From: Niveispirillum sp.
Lineage (GTDB): Bacteria; Pseudomonadota; Alphaproteobacteria; Azospirillales; Azospirillaceae
DNA length: 38,908 nt
Direction of reading: 5' to 3'
Assembly: GCF_017996735.1 (NCBI RefSeq)
Contig: NZ_JAGOGJ010000059.1
Location: 1,526-40,433, forward strand
The position numbers and the translations under genes were made by a program. Of the stretch, positions 15,542 through 23,804 are shown one piece after another; positions within the stretch are counted from its first letter, which is position 1; each line of letters begins with the position of its first letter. Below the pieces are notes generated by a model, which had not been told where the DNA came from, did no database searches, and saw nothing but the letters and a program-made list of their open reading frames with translations.

Positions 15542-17400
15542 GCAACCTGTTCGAAACCGCAGTGGCCCACCACCGGCAAGGCAACCAGCGGGAAGCCGAA
15601 AACCTTTACAAGGCGGTCCTGACGGAGAACCCGGACCATCCCTTTGCCAACAATAACTATGCCATCCTGCTGCGGTCACAGCGGCGGTGGGAAGAGGCGA
15701 TAGCCTGCTATGGCCGCGCCATCCGTGCCAACCCCGACGATGCCTCGGTCTATAACAACCTGACCTGTCTGCTCACCGACCTGGGCCGCGACACCCAGGC
15801 CGCCAGGGTTGCCATGATGGCCATCGCGCTGAAGCCCGACTATGCGGAGGCCTGGTTCAATCTGGGCAACATTCTGCGCAATCTGGGCGGCGGCGATCAG
15901 GCGCAGCAGGCGTATCGTCGTGCCATCCGGCTGCGCCCCGACATGGCGGAGGCCTGGTCCAACCTGGGCGATATGCACAAATCGGCCTCCGAACTGACCC
16001 AGGCGCTGGAATGTTATCGCACGGCCATGCGCCTGCAGCCGAACCTGCCCCAGCCTTATGTCAATCTGGGGGAGGTGTTGAAGGAACAGGGACGCGTTAC
16101 CGACGCGATCACCCTGTTCCAGCATGCGCTGGAAATGCATCCCACCCTGCCCTTGCTTCATTCCAACATGCTGTTCGCATTGCACTACACGCCGCATGTC
16201 CCGCCAGAGGTGATCTTCCGCGCCCATCGCCATTGGGGGGAGCGTCATGCGGCGGCACTGGCGCCGGAGGCCCCCTACCCCTTCGTCAACGACAGGACGC
16301 CCGGTCGTCGCCTGCGCGTCGGTTACGTCTCGCCGGATTTCTGCGGCCACGCGGTCTCCTGCTTCCTGGAACCGCTGCTGCGCGGGCATGACCGGTCCCA
16401 GGTGGAGATATTCTGCTATCCGCTCTCCAAACGGAATGACGCGGTCACCAACCGGTTCCGTTCCATCACGGGTCACTGGTTCTCGCTGACCGACCTGACC
16501 GATGAAGAGGCGGTGGACCGTATCCGTGCCGATGGCATCGATATTCTGGTCGATGTGGCCGGTCATACCTGCGACTGCCGTCTCCTGATCTTCGCCCGCC
16601 GGGCAGCCCCGGTGCAGGTCACCTGGCTGGGCTATCCCGATGGCACCGGCATGACGACCATGGATTACAGGCTGACCGACGCGATCGCCGACCCGCCGGG
16701 CGTCACCGACAAATGGTATCTGGAAAAGCTGGTTCGGCTGGAGGATGGCTTCCTTTGTTTCCGGCCCGCCCTGGACACCGCACCCTCATCCGATCTGCCG
16801 GCGCGTCGCAATGGCTATGTGACCTTCGGATCGTTCAACAATAATGCCAAGATCACGCCGGAGGTGGTGGCTCTCTGGTCGACGCTTCTGAAGCGGGTGC
16901 CGACCGCCCGCCTGACCCTGAAAAGCCGTTCCTTCGCGGACCCCACCACCCTTGCCCGCTATCGAAACCAGTTTCGGGACGCCGGTATCACGGATGAGCG
17001 GGTGGACCTGTTGCCGCAGATACCGGACCAGAGCGACCATCTGCGCGCCTATGACCGCCTGGATATCGCACTGGACCCGTTCCCCTATAACGGAACGACG
17101 ACCAGTTGTGAGGCGTTGTGGATGGGCGTGCCGGTCGTCACCCTGCTGGGCACCCACCATGTCGCCCGCGTAACGGCCAGCCTGCTGCACCGGATCGGGC
17201 TGGACGATCTGGTGGCACCGGACATGGCGGCCTATGTCGATATCGCCGCCCGGCTGGCAAGCGACCTGGACCGCCTGGAAACACTGCGCCGGACCCTGCG
17301 CCCGCTGATGCAGGCCAGCCCGCTTTGTGATCCCTATGGTTTCGCGGCGCAGGTCGAACAGGCCTACCGACAGATGTGGCGGGACTGGGGGAAGCGCTAA
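15538..17400 (+). CDS. TPR-GT41 O-GlcNAc transferase-like (OGT/SPINDLY) glycosyltransferase
   Basis: A 620-residue protein starting at GTG 15538, overlapping the previous stop. Residues 1 to about 205 hold about six TPR units (AEAWFNLGNILRNLGGGDQAQQAYRRAI and similar). Residues from about 255 form a GT41 catalytic domain: GYVSPDFCGH with His271 at the position of the conserved OGT His, ILVDVAGHT (His343), FGSFNNNAKITPEV with Lys438 matching the UDP-contacting Lys, and LDPFPYNGTTTSCEALWMGVPVVTL. The family transfers GlcNAc (OGT), fucose (SPINDLY) or hexose (HMW1C relatives) to proteins in the cytosol. The sugar cannot be decided here. It is the last gene of the cluster and 4 kb from the giant secreted protein, the most likely local acceptor (inference). 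Confidence 0.88.
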   Translation: MSNLFETAVAHHRQGNQREAENLYKAVLTENPDHPFANNNYAILLRSQRRWEEAIACYGRAIRANPDDASVYNNLTCLLTDLGRDTQAARVAMMAIALKPDYAEAWFNLGNILRNLGGGDQAQQAYRRAIRLRPDMAEAWSNLGDMHKSASELTQALECYRTAMRLQPNLPQPYVNLGEVLKEQGRVTDAITLFQHALEMHPTLPLLHSNMLFALHYTPHVPPEVIFRAHRHWGERHAAALAPEAPYPFVNDRTPGRRLRVGYVSPDFCGHAVSCFLEPLLRGHDRSQVEIFCYPLSKRNDAVTNRFRSITGHWFSLTDLTDEEAVDRIRADGIDILVDVAGHTCDCRLLIFARRAAPVQVTWLGYPDGTGMTTMDYRLTDAIADPPGVTDKWYLEKLVRLEDGFLCFRPALDTAPSSDLPARRNGYVTFGSFNNNAKITPEVVALWSTLLKRVPTARLTLKSRSFADPTTLARYRNQFRDAGITDERVDLLPQIPDQSDHLRAYDRLDIALDPFPYNGTTTSCEALWMGVPVVTLLGTHHVARVTASLLHRIGLDDLVAPDMAAYVDIAARLASDLDRLETLRRTLRPLMQASPLCDPYGFAAQVEQAYRQMWRDWGKR

Positions 17401-17470
17401 GGCGTATCGCTGGCGCCGCGTCCGGTTAACCGAATGCAGTGCCAGAGGAGTTTGGGAGAGAAGGACGCTG

Positions 17471-18592
17471 TCACACGACGCGCGTCCGGCCAACCTCCAG
17501 CGTGCCAAAATCCGCCTCCCCCAACCCGTGCGCGGCGCGGGCGGTGGCAAGGGCGTTGACAGGATCGTCGATGCCTTCGTCAGTCAGGCCTGCAAAGGTC
17601 CCATAATGCATGCCGATGCTGCGGCGGCTGCCCAGATCCAGGTGGGCCTGCACCGCGTCGGCAGGGTCCATGTGCATCTGCCGCATGAACCACCGCGGCT
17701 CATAAGCGCCGATGGGAAGCAGTGACAGATCGATGCCGGGGAACCGGGCCCCGATCTCCAGAAAGTGCGGGCAATAGCCGCTATCCCCGCAGAAATAGAC
17801 GGTACGCCCCTGCGCCCGCAGCACGAACCCACCCCACAGCGTGGCATTACGATCGAACGGGCCGCGCGCGGCAAAATGCTGGGCAGGGACATAGGTGATC
17901 TCCACCTCGCCAACAGGGTGGGATTGCCACCAATCCAGTTCCGTCACCACTTCCGGACCGCAAGCCGCGATCAGGGCGCGGTTGCCCAGGCTGGTGACAA
18001 CAGGTGCCTGAAAGCGGCGATCCAGTTCTCGCAATGCCGCCCGATCCAGATGGTCGTAATGATTGTGGCTGACCAGGACACCATCAAGCCGGGGGAGATC
18101 ATCGAATGCCAACCCCGGCGCCCTCACCCTTTTGGGTCCCGCAAAGGGCACGGGGCTGGCACGGTCGGCATAAACCGGGTCGGTGATGAACCAGCGCCCG
18201 CCAATGCCGATCAGAAAACAGGCATGGCCGATAAAGGTGACGGAGATGGCATCAGACGGGACCGGGTTCGGCAGCGGCCAATTTCCGTTTTCCACCCAAG
18301 CCGGCCATTTGACCGGTTTACGTTCCCTCATCCAGCGCCAGACATCGCCGATCCCTTTCTCCCGCCCCACAATGTGGGGGTTGAAGAAGCGCTTGCCGTC
18401 AAAATGATCGGAGGCTGGATGGGAAACGGCACCGGCATCAGCGGTTCCGGACGGGTCATCCGCAGCGAACCAGCTACTGGAGAGACGGGCAAACGCGGCG
18501 CGGCATGTCATTGCGGTAGATATCCGTCCGTTCAAGGAAATAGACGGACAAATTGAGGCAAAGATCGACAGCCCCGCTGTGGCAATGCGCAC
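17471..18592 (-). CDS. Metallo-beta-lactamase-fold hydrolase (NAPE-PLD/UlaG-like)
   Basis: Up to 373 residues. The metal-site motif SHNHYDHLD (His176, His178, Asp180, His181) is followed by VPAQHFAARG, the CGDSGY aspartate and the GMHYGTF histidine, the order seen in the NAPE-PLD-like branch that hydrolyses phosphodiesters or lactones with two metal ions. The substrate is unknown. The start is uncertain: GTG 18592 gives the longest frame, ATG 18511 removes 27 poorly conserved residues, and neither has a good ribosome site. It lies 90 bp downstream of the LysM gene on the same strand and converges with the GT41 gene 70 bp away. No clear terminator is visible between them. Confidence 0.82.
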   Translation of the reverse strand: MRIATAGLSIFASICPSISLNGRISTAMTCRAAFARLSSSWFAADDPSGTADAGAVSHPASDHFDGKRFFNPHIVGREKGIGDVWRWMRERKPVKWPAWVENGNWPLPNPVPSDAISVTFIGHACFLIGIGGRWFITDPVYADRASPVPFAGPKRVRAPGLAFDDLPRLDGVLVSHNHYDHLDRAALRELDRRFQAPVVTSLGNRALIAACGPEVVTELDWWQSHPVGEVEITYVPAQHFAARGPFDRNATLWGGFVLRAQGRTVYFCGDSGYCPHFLEIGARFPGIDLSLLPIGAYEPRWFMRQMHMDPADAVQAHLDLGSRRSIGMHYGTFAGLTDEGIDDPVNALATARAAHGLGEADFGTLEVGRTRVV

Positions 18593-18682
18593 AGCGGCGA
18601 GATATTGCCCCCTTTTTACCTCAACTTCATCGAAACCAGACGGGTCAGGCCGCCGTCGGCGCCTTGTCCATGCCCATCATGA

Positions 18683-19651
18683 TCACTTCCCCTCCGGGAC
18701 CAGGAAAATCTGGCCGGGATAAATCAGGTCGGGGTCGCGGATCTGACCCTGGTTGGCCTCGAAGATCACGGTGTAGCGGATACCCTCCCCATAGGAGCGG
18801 CGCGCGATGGCCCAGAGATTATTGCCCGGCACCACCACCACGGCGCGGCCGGCCAGGGCCTGATCGGGGATCGGCTTCTTGTCGAAATTCACCTCGGCCC
18901 GGCTGATCACCTTGCTGTCGGGGCCAACCTGATCGACACGCAGGCTGTATTGACCGTCATCGAAGATGCGGTCCGGCGTGATGGACCAGCGGCCATCCGT
19001 CCCCACCTTGGCCCGGCCTGCCAGATTGTTCTGAAGATAGAGCATCACCTCCGTGCCGGGCTTGGCCTGTCCGCCCACACTGACCTTGCCGCCGCGATCG
19101 TAATCGACGGTGTCGATGGTGATCTCCCCCGCCGGGCGCGGCGCGGCGCCCTGGGACAGGGCGCGCGGGGCCTGCAGGACCCGGCTGCCATCGCTGCCCG
19201 ACAACACGGCCAGGGCATCGCCCTCCCCGCGCCGGCCGGCAAGGTCGCGGTCACGTTCCGGCACCGCCAGCACGACGGAGGACAGGCCCTTGGTCACGGC
19301 ACCGTCGCTGCCCACCTGCTCCAGACGCAATTCACGCGCACCGGGGGCCAGCGGGTCGGGCGGCAGGAAGGTCCAGTCGCCACGCGCGTCGGCCGTGGCA
19401 GTGCCCAGCAGCTTGTCCCCATCCAGGATGTTCACCTTGGCCCCCGGCAGGGCGCGGCCGGCGATCACCGCCGTGCCCGACGGTTCCACCCGCACCACGT
19501 CGAAGGCCGGCAGGCTGGTCTTTTTCGGGGCCGGCGCCTGGGCCGACGGGCGCGTACCACCACCGCTGCCGGGCGCCTGCAACTGCCAGGCAGCCACACC
19601 CACGGCGGCAACGGCCAGGATTGCGATGGGGATCAGGATCTTGCGGTTCAC
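18683..19651 (-). CDS. Membrane-anchored Ig-like/LysM protein
   Basis: About 322 residues from GTG 19651 (AGAAAGG lies 11 bases upstream). One N-terminal membrane segment (KILIPIAILAVAAVGVAAW, residues 4-22) is followed by a Pro/Ala linker, two Ig/Big-like beta domains (VRVEPSGTAVIAGRALPGAKV... and ITIDTVDYDRGGKVSVGGQAKPG...), and a C-terminal LysM domain of about 50 residues (VVPGNNLWAIARRSYG ... DLIYPGQIFLVPE). LysM binds peptidoglycan, so the protein probably spans the periplasm from inner membrane to wall. Similar proteins are common in Rhodospirillales, but I know of no assigned function. It sits 67 bp after the b-type cytochrome gene on the same strand, and co-transcription is possible. 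Confidence 0.85.
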   Translation of the reverse strand: MNRKILIPIAILAVAAVGVAAWQLQAPGSGGGTRPSAQAPAPKKTSLPAFDVVRVEPSGTAVIAGRALPGAKVNILDGDKLLGTATADARGDWTFLPPDPLAPGARELRLEQVGSDGAVTKGLSSVVLAVPERDRDLAGRRGEGDALAVLSGSDGSRVLQAPRALSQGAAPRPAGEITIDTVDYDRGGKVSVGGQAKPGTEVMLYLQNNLAGRAKVGTDGRWSITPDRIFDDGQYSLRVDQVGPDSKVISRAEVNFDKKPIPDQALAGRAVVVVPGNNLWAIARRSYGEGIRYTVIFEANQGQIRDPDLIYPGQIFLVPEGK

Positions 19652-19718
19652 GGAGACAAAAGCCTTTCTCGTCCGGGGAGAAACGGGGGACGGAACGGGA
19701 CAGGATGGGCCGGGACGG

Positions 19719-20372
19719 TCAGGCGTAACTGACCAGGGCCCAGATGGTGGTGGCCGATAGTGCCGCGACAACCAAGGCGCGGACAAGGGAAACGATCCGG
19801 GGGCCGGGCATGTTCCCCGGCACGGCCGCGCGGCCCGTCACCATGGGGCGCACCAGATCCAGCCGCTTGAACAGCGCATAGGCCAGGATCGCTACGACAT
19901 GCAGACCGGCCATCGCCAGCAGGATGTTGAAATTATTGAGATGGATGGACCGCATCAGCGACGCGGTGGAACCGCTGACCCGCTCCACCAGCGGACCATC
20001 GGTCAGCACCCCATCACTGGTGAACAGACCCGATCCCGCCTGGACCGCAACCACCAGCAGCAGACCCAGCACCGCCAGCGCACCCAGCGCATTATGGCCC
20101 ATATGCGGGTGCATGCGGCCGGGCTGCCGCAACTCGGCAATATGCTGGCGAATGGCGGCGGGGCCACGCACGAACTGTGCGAAACGCGCCGTGTCACTGC
20201 CCACCAGACCCCAGAGGATGCGGAACAGCACCAGGCCCAGTATGGCATAGCCGAAGCGCATGTGCCAATCATACGCCTCGTTCTCGCCCGTAATCCAGGC
20301 ACCGGCAATACACAGAACCAGCAGCCAGTGGAACAGCCGCGTCGGCAGGTCCCAGACCAAAATCTTACGCAT
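19719..20372 (-). CDS. Cytochrome b561-type di-haem membrane protein
   Basis: About 217 residues from ATG 20372, preceded by GGGAG with 8-base spacing. The N-terminus KILVWDLPTRLFHW is typical of the cytochrome b561 / Ni,Fe-hydrogenase b-subunit family. Four to five membrane helices are visible (about 12-30, 42-60, 93-112, 150-170, 192-212) with His residues in helices suited to haem ligation (His15, His37, and in the third and fourth helices). It would pass electrons between quinone and a periplasmic partner. The upstream gene encodes cytochrome c', a pairing often seen in proteobacteria and the likely partner. An ATG at 20444 overlaps the cytochrome c' stop (TGATG), but its extra 24 residues are Pro-rich and lie over a hairpin, so I prefer 20372. 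Confidence 0.88.
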   Translation of the reverse strand: MRKILVWDLPTRLFHWLLVLCIAGAWITGENEAYDWHMRFGYAILGLVLFRILWGLVGSDTARFAQFVRGPAAIRQHIAELRQPGRMHPHMGHNALGALAVLGLLLVVAVQAGSGLFTSDGVLTDGPLVERVSGSTASLMRSIHLNNFNILLAMAGLHVVAILAYALFKRLDLVRPMVTGRAAVPGNMPGPRIVSLVRALVVAALSATTIWALVSYA

Positions 20373-20401
20373 GGGCCGATCTCCCACGGCAGGGGCGGAA
20401 A

Positions 20402-20432
20402 CCGGTCCCCGTTCCGGCGGAACGGGGACCGG
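20402..20432 (-). terminator. Perfect 14-bp hairpin between the cytochrome c' and cytochrome b genes
   Basis: Arms CCGGTCCCCGTTCC (20402-20415) and GGAACGGGGACCGG (20419-20432) are perfectly complementary with a 3-base loop. In the transcribed (minus) direction the stem is followed by only three Ts, so it is at most a partial terminator. It lies 12 bases past the cytochrome c' stop and 30 bases before the preferred cytochrome b start. It could attenuate cytochrome b expression or protect the cytochrome c' message from 3' decay. Confidence 0.7.
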
Positions 20433-20443
20433 GCCGGACATCA

Positions 20444-20908
20444 TCAGTCGGCGCGATAGGATTCGTGGCAGGACTTGCAGGTCGCCACGGTCTTGCCGAA
20501 CTGGGCACCGATGGCGGCCTTGTCGCCACCGGTGGCGACCGTCACCAGGGCGGCGGCCTCGGTCTGGAACGCCACCGTCTTGGCCTTGAAATCATCGGCC
20601 TTGGTCCAGATCTCGGGCTTCGCCTCGCTCTTGGCCACACCGACGGCGGTACCGGCCGGCCACCAGTCCGGGAAGGCCTTGGCAGCGGCGTTGATGGTGG
20701 CGGCGGCGGCCTGCACATCGGCAACGGTGCCGGTGCCATCCTTCAGGAAGGCGCCGATGGCCTTGGTGGCCCCGCCGGCCTTCTTCAACTCCGCCTTGCG
20801 GGCGTCAATCACGGCCGTCGGGTCCTGGGCCTGGGCAGTCACGACGAAGCCGGTCAGGCTGGCCGCGGCGATGATACCGGCGGCAAGCGCGCCGAAACGA
20901 TGCTTCAT
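20444..20908 (-). CDS. cycP: Cytochrome c' (periplasmic, gas-binding)
   Basis: A 154-residue precursor from ATG 20908, with GGAGG ten bases upstream. The signal peptide is residues 1 to about 28 (AAGIIAAASLTGFVVTAQAQ). The mature part is a predicted four-helix bundle ending in the haem c site CKSCH (144-148), the C-terminal placement that defines cytochrome c'. Family members have five-coordinate haem that binds NO and CO and are linked to NO tolerance in some bacteria. The downstream b-type cytochrome may be its electron donor. The first base of its stop overlaps an ATG of the next reading frame. No NsrR-like site is visible in its 255-bp upstream region, unlike hmp and the truncated globin gene. 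Confidence 0.92.
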   Translation of the reverse strand: MKHRFGALAAGIIAAASLTGFVVTAQAQDPTAVIDARKAELKKAGGATKAIGAFLKDGTGTVADVQAAAATINAAAKAFPDWWPAGTAVGVAKSEAKPEIWTKADDFKAKTVAFQTEAAALVTVATGGDKAAIGAQFGKTVATCKSCHESYRAD

Positions 20909-21163
20909 CACTCGTAATCCTCCATCAGATCGCCCGAGGGCGCCAGTGACGGCCCGGGCCGGGGGTGACAAGGGGCGCCGTCCGGTCAAGGACGCCGCAT
21001 TGGAGATGGGGTGCGCTTGTGTCCGGTCAACAGATGGTGTAGGGCCGAAGGGATCGACAGCGCACCCATATCGCACATTGCGGAGAGTGCCCGTTGTCGG
21101 GGTCGATTTGCAAGCCGCGCCACGGGGCGCGGGCCCGGTTTAAGTGCAGGAAAGTGTTCATCC

Positions 21164-21763
21164 ATGTCGTCCATCTCCACCGTATGTGTTTATTGCGGTT
21201 CCTCCGACTTCGTCGCCGACAGCTTCAAGGACGCGGCGCGGCGCACCGGCGAACTGCTGGCCACCCACGGCTATGACATCGTCTATGGCGGCGGGCGCGT
21301 CGGCCTGATGGGCATTGTCGCCGATGCCGGCCTGAAGGGCGGGGCCAAGGTCGTGGGCATCATCCCGGAGCATATCAAGCGGTACGAGGTGGACCATACC
21401 GGCCTGACCGAACTGATCGTGGTCGAGAGCATGCATGTCCGCAAACAGATGATGGTGGAGCGGTCCGACGCCTTCATCATCCTGCCCGGCGGTATCGGCA
21501 CCCTGGACGAGATGTTCGAGATCATCACCTGGCGGCAGTTGCGCCTGCACGGCAAGCCGGTGGTCATCGTCAATACCCAGGGTTTCTGGAACCCGCTGCT
21601 GGCGCTGATGGACCACATGACCGAGACGGGGTTCATGCGCAAGCCGAACCTGCCGGGCGCCGAGGACCGGCTGTACCACGTAGTGGACAGTGTGGAAAAA
21701 GCTGTCGATCTGCTTGCCCGCCTGAAAGAGGCGGCGCATAAGGTTCAAACTGATCGCATGTGA
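21164..21763 (+). CDS. LOG-family protein (cytokinin riboside 5'-monophosphate phosphoribohydrolase-like)
   Basis: A 199-residue Rossmann-like protein from ATG 21164 (AGGAAAG eleven bases upstream; a longer frame from 21011 adds residues with no family resemblance). It has VYCGSS near the N-terminus, YGGGRVGLMG, the MHVRKQMM segment and the catalytic motif LPGGIGTLDEMFE (PGGxGTxxE). Family members cleave N6-modified AMP to the free base and ribose 5-phosphate; older annotations call them lysine decarboxylases, which is wrong for this motif set. In bacteria the physiological substrate is usually unclear. It is divergent from the cytochrome c' gene across a 255-bp region in which I see no obvious operator, and it is 160 bp upstream of icd on the same strand. 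Confidence 0.92.
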   Translation: MSSISTVCVYCGSSDFVADSFKDAARRTGELLATHGYDIVYGGGRVGLMGIVADAGLKGGAKVVGIIPEHIKRYEVDHTGLTELIVVESMHVRKQMMVERSDAFIILPGGIGTLDEMFEIITWRQLRLHGKPVVIVNTQGFWNPLLALMDHMTETGFMRKPNLPGAEDRLYHVVDSVEKAVDLLARLKEAAHKVQTDRM

Positions 21764-21923
21764 GGGTGCGGGCTTTGCCTTTGTCGCAGGCCAGCCCCGC
21801 ATTCCGAACGAAAATTACCCGAGCAGGCCCGGTTGCGACCCTGTCGCGAATGGGCTTTATTGACACCGCCGGGCCGGACGCTGGATCGCCGCCGGTACCT
21901 TTCACCCCTGGGAGAGCGCCCCC

Positions 21924-23141
21924 ATGTCGAAGATCAAAGTCGTCAATCCGATCGTGGAACTCGACGGCGACGAAATGACCCGCGTGATCTGGCAGTTCAT
22001 CAAGGACCGCCTGATCCTTCCGTACCTGGACGTGGACCTGAAATACTATGACCTGGGCGTCGAACATCGCGACGCCACGGATGACAAGGTCACCGTCGAG
22101 TCCGCCGAGGCCATCAAGCATTACGGCGTGGGCGTGAAGTGCGCCACCATCACCCCGGACGAAGACCGGGTGAAGGAATTCAATCTGAAGCAGATGTGGA
22201 AGTCGCCCAACGGCACCATCCGCAACATCCTGGGCGGCACCGTGTTCCGCGAGCCGATCATCTGCAAGAACGTGCCGCGCCTGGTGCCGGGCTGGACCCA
22301 GCCCATCGTCATTGGCCGCCATGCCTTCGGTGACCAGTACAAGGCCACCGACTTCATCATCCCCGGTGCGGGCCGTCTGTCCATCACCTTTACCAGCGCC
22401 GACGGCACCAGCAACATCCGCCACACCGTGTTCGATTTCGACGGGCCGGGCGTTGCCATGGGCATGTACAACGTGGACGAATCGATCCGCGGCTTCGCGC
22501 GCGCCTGCATGAACTATGGTCTGCTGCGCGGCTACCCGGTGTATCTGTCCACCAAGAACACGATCCTGAAGGCCTATGACGGCCGCTTCAAGGACCTGTT
22601 CCAGGAAGTGTTCGAGGCGGAGTTTGCCGACAAGTTCAAGGAAGCCGGTATCACCTATGAACACCGCCTGATCGACGACATGGTGGCCTCGGCCCTCAAG
22701 TGGTCGGGCAACTTCCTGTGGGCCGCCAAGAACTATGACGGCGACGTGCAGTCGGATCTGGTGGCGCAGGGCTTCGGCTCGCTGGGCCTGATGACCTCGG
22801 TCCTGATGACCCCCGATGGCAAGACGGTCGAAGCGGAAGCCGCCCACGGCACCGTGACCCGCCATTATCGTGAGCACCAGAAGGGCAAGCCCACCTCCAC
22901 CAACCCGATCGCCAGCATCTTCGCCTGGACCCAGGGCCTGACCTATCGCGGCAAGTTCGACGAGACGCCGGACGTGGTGGACTTCGCCAAGACCCTGGAG
23001 CGCGTCTGCGTGGATACCGTGGAAAGCGGCTACATGACCAAGGACCTGGCCACCCTGATCGGCCCGGACCAGAAGTGGCTGACCACCCAGGACTTCCTGG
23101 CCAAGCTGGACGAAAACCTGCAGGCCGCGCGCGCCAAGTAA
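21924..23141 (+). CDS. icd: NADP-dependent isocitrate dehydrogenase, dimeric eukaryotic-like type
   Basis: A 405-residue TCA-cycle enzyme that oxidises isocitrate to 2-oxoglutarate with NADP. The N-terminus MSKIKVVNPIVELDGDEMTR and the substrate-binding loop KSPNGTIRNILGGTVFREPI (Ser94, Asn96, Arg100, Arg109) match the mammalian-like homodimeric subfamily and not the E. coli type; this form is standard in Alphaproteobacteria. Other signatures are GRHAFGDQYKATDF, KWSGNFLWAAKNYDGDVQSD and EAAHGTVTRHYREHQKG. ATG 21924 follows GGGAGAG with 7-base spacing. The 160-bp gap upstream suggests its own promoter. The gene ends ahead of a strong terminator shared with nsrR. Confidence 0.97.
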   Translation: MSKIKVVNPIVELDGDEMTRVIWQFIKDRLILPYLDVDLKYYDLGVEHRDATDDKVTVESAEAIKHYGVGVKCATITPDEDRVKEFNLKQMWKSPNGTIRNILGGTVFREPIICKNVPRLVPGWTQPIVIGRHAFGDQYKATDFIIPGAGRLSITFTSADGTSNIRHTVFDFDGPGVAMGMYNVDESIRGFARACMNYGLLRGYPVYLSTKNTILKAYDGRFKDLFQEVFEAEFADKFKEAGITYEHRLIDDMVASALKWSGNFLWAAKNYDGDVQSDLVAQGFGSLGLMTSVLMTPDGKTVEAEAAHGTVTRHYREHQKGKPTSTNPIASIFAWTQGLTYRGKFDETPDVVDFAKTLERVCVDTVESGYMTKDLATLIGPDQKWLTTQDFLAKLDENLQAARAK

Positions 23142-23168
23142 GGCCGCTGGACACAGGTTCGCGTATTG

Positions 23169-23206
23169 AAACCCCGGCCGTGGCGACGCGGCCGGGGTTT
23201 TCTTTA
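23169..23206. terminator. Bidirectional terminator between icd and nsrR
   Basis: Perfect 12-bp arms AAACCCCGGCCG (23169-23180) and CGGCCGGGGTTT (23189-23200) enclose an 8-base loop, followed by TCTTTATT on the plus strand. The A-rich left edge gives T residues after the stem on the minus strand. It sits between the convergent icd (stop at 23141) and nsrR (stop at 23204-23206), so one hairpin probably ends both transcripts. Confidence 0.85.
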
Positions 23207-23659
23207 TTCGGCGGGCTGGGTGGACGGACCATCCAACCCCAGCATCTGCATCATGCCCGCCGGTCGGGCCAGCAGGTCGGCCAGGGTGACCTCGTCCAGG
23301 ACCGCCAGAAAGGCCGCCAGGGCCTTGCCCAGCACCTTTTGCAGACGGCAGTCGCTGGTGATGGGGCAGGTGTTCCCCGTCTCGAAACATTCCACCAGGG
23401 ACATGTCGTTTTCCAACTGCCGCACCAGGGCGCCCAGATTAATCTCCGCCGGCGGGCGGCCCAGGGCCATGCCGCCATTACGGCCGCGCACGGTCCGTAC
23501 ATGGCCCAGCCGCCCCAACTCATTGACGATCTTGGTCAGGTGGTTTTCGGAAATGGCGTAACGGGCGGCGATTTCCGGGATGGTGGACAGGCCCTCGCGC
23601 TTCATCCCCAGATAAAGCAGCACGCGCAGTCCATAATCCGTGTAGCGGGTCAGCCGCAT
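23204..23659 (-). CDS. nsrR: NsrR-type Rrf2 family nitric-oxide-sensing repressor
   Basis: A 151-residue Rrf2 regulator from ATG 23659; a longer frame to 23767 crosses the operator region. It has an N-terminal winged helix (MRLTRYTDYGLRVLLYL ... ISENHLTKIVNELGRLG). The iron-sulfur ligands fit NsrR: Cys91, Cys98 and Cys104 in ECFETGNTCPITSDCRL, and Asp8, the fourth ligand shown for Streptomyces NsrR. NsrR holds a [4Fe-4S] cluster; NO destroys it and releases the operators. Divergent placement beside hmp, with two NsrR-like operators over the hmp promoter, strongly supports this identity over IscR or RirA. It may also autoregulate from the shared 198-bp region. Confidence 0.93.
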   Translation of the reverse strand: MRLTRYTDYGLRVLLYLGMKREGLSTIPEIAARYAISENHLTKIVNELGRLGHVRTVRGRNGGMALGRPPAEINLGALVRQLENDMSLVECFETGNTCPITSDCRLQKVLGKALAAFLAVLDEVTLADLLARPAGMMQMLGLDGPSTQPAE

Positions 23660-23758
23660 CGTCCCATCCCCATGACATGAACCTTCTGCATGCCATCCAC
23701 CGCCGGGGCCGGACAAGCCTTGACGGCGGGAGGGCTGACATGTCGGCGGCTGAAACAA

Positions 23759-23781
23759 AAGATACATTCAAAATATTGCTT
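23759..23781. promoter_or_regulatory. NsrR-like operator 1 upstream of hmp
   Basis: Left arm AAGATACATTC (23759-23769), one spacer base, right arm AAATATTGCTT (23771-23781). The NsrR consensus is AAGATGYATTT, one base, AAATRCATCTT; the arms match at about 9/11 and 8/11. It covers the candidate -35 box of hmp and lies in a short AT-rich island within GC-rich DNA. Confidence 0.72.
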
Positions 23782-23804
23782 TTCAAGATCCATGCCGATA
23801 AGAT
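23776..23804 (+). promoter_or_regulatory. Candidate hmp promoter
   Basis: TTGCTT (23776-23781) and TAAGAT (23799-23804) are separated by 17 bp, a fair sigma-70-type match in an AT-rich patch. Transcription would begin near 23811, giving a leader of about 47 bases. The -35 box overlaps operator 1 and the -10 box overlaps operator 2, as expected for direct repression. Confidence 0.5.

Noticed and set aside
13601..15679. A 692-codon minus-strand frame opposite the TPR glycosyltransferase
   Set aside because: Shadow frame in GC-rich DNA without domain content.
20909..21163. NsrR site in the cytochrome c'/LOG intergenic region
   Set aside because: Looked for the AAGATG...CATCTT architecture on both strands and found no acceptable match.
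21633..23390. A 585-codon minus-strand frame opposite icd
   Set aside because: icd on the plus strand is unmistakable; the opposite frame also crosses the icd/nsrR terminator.
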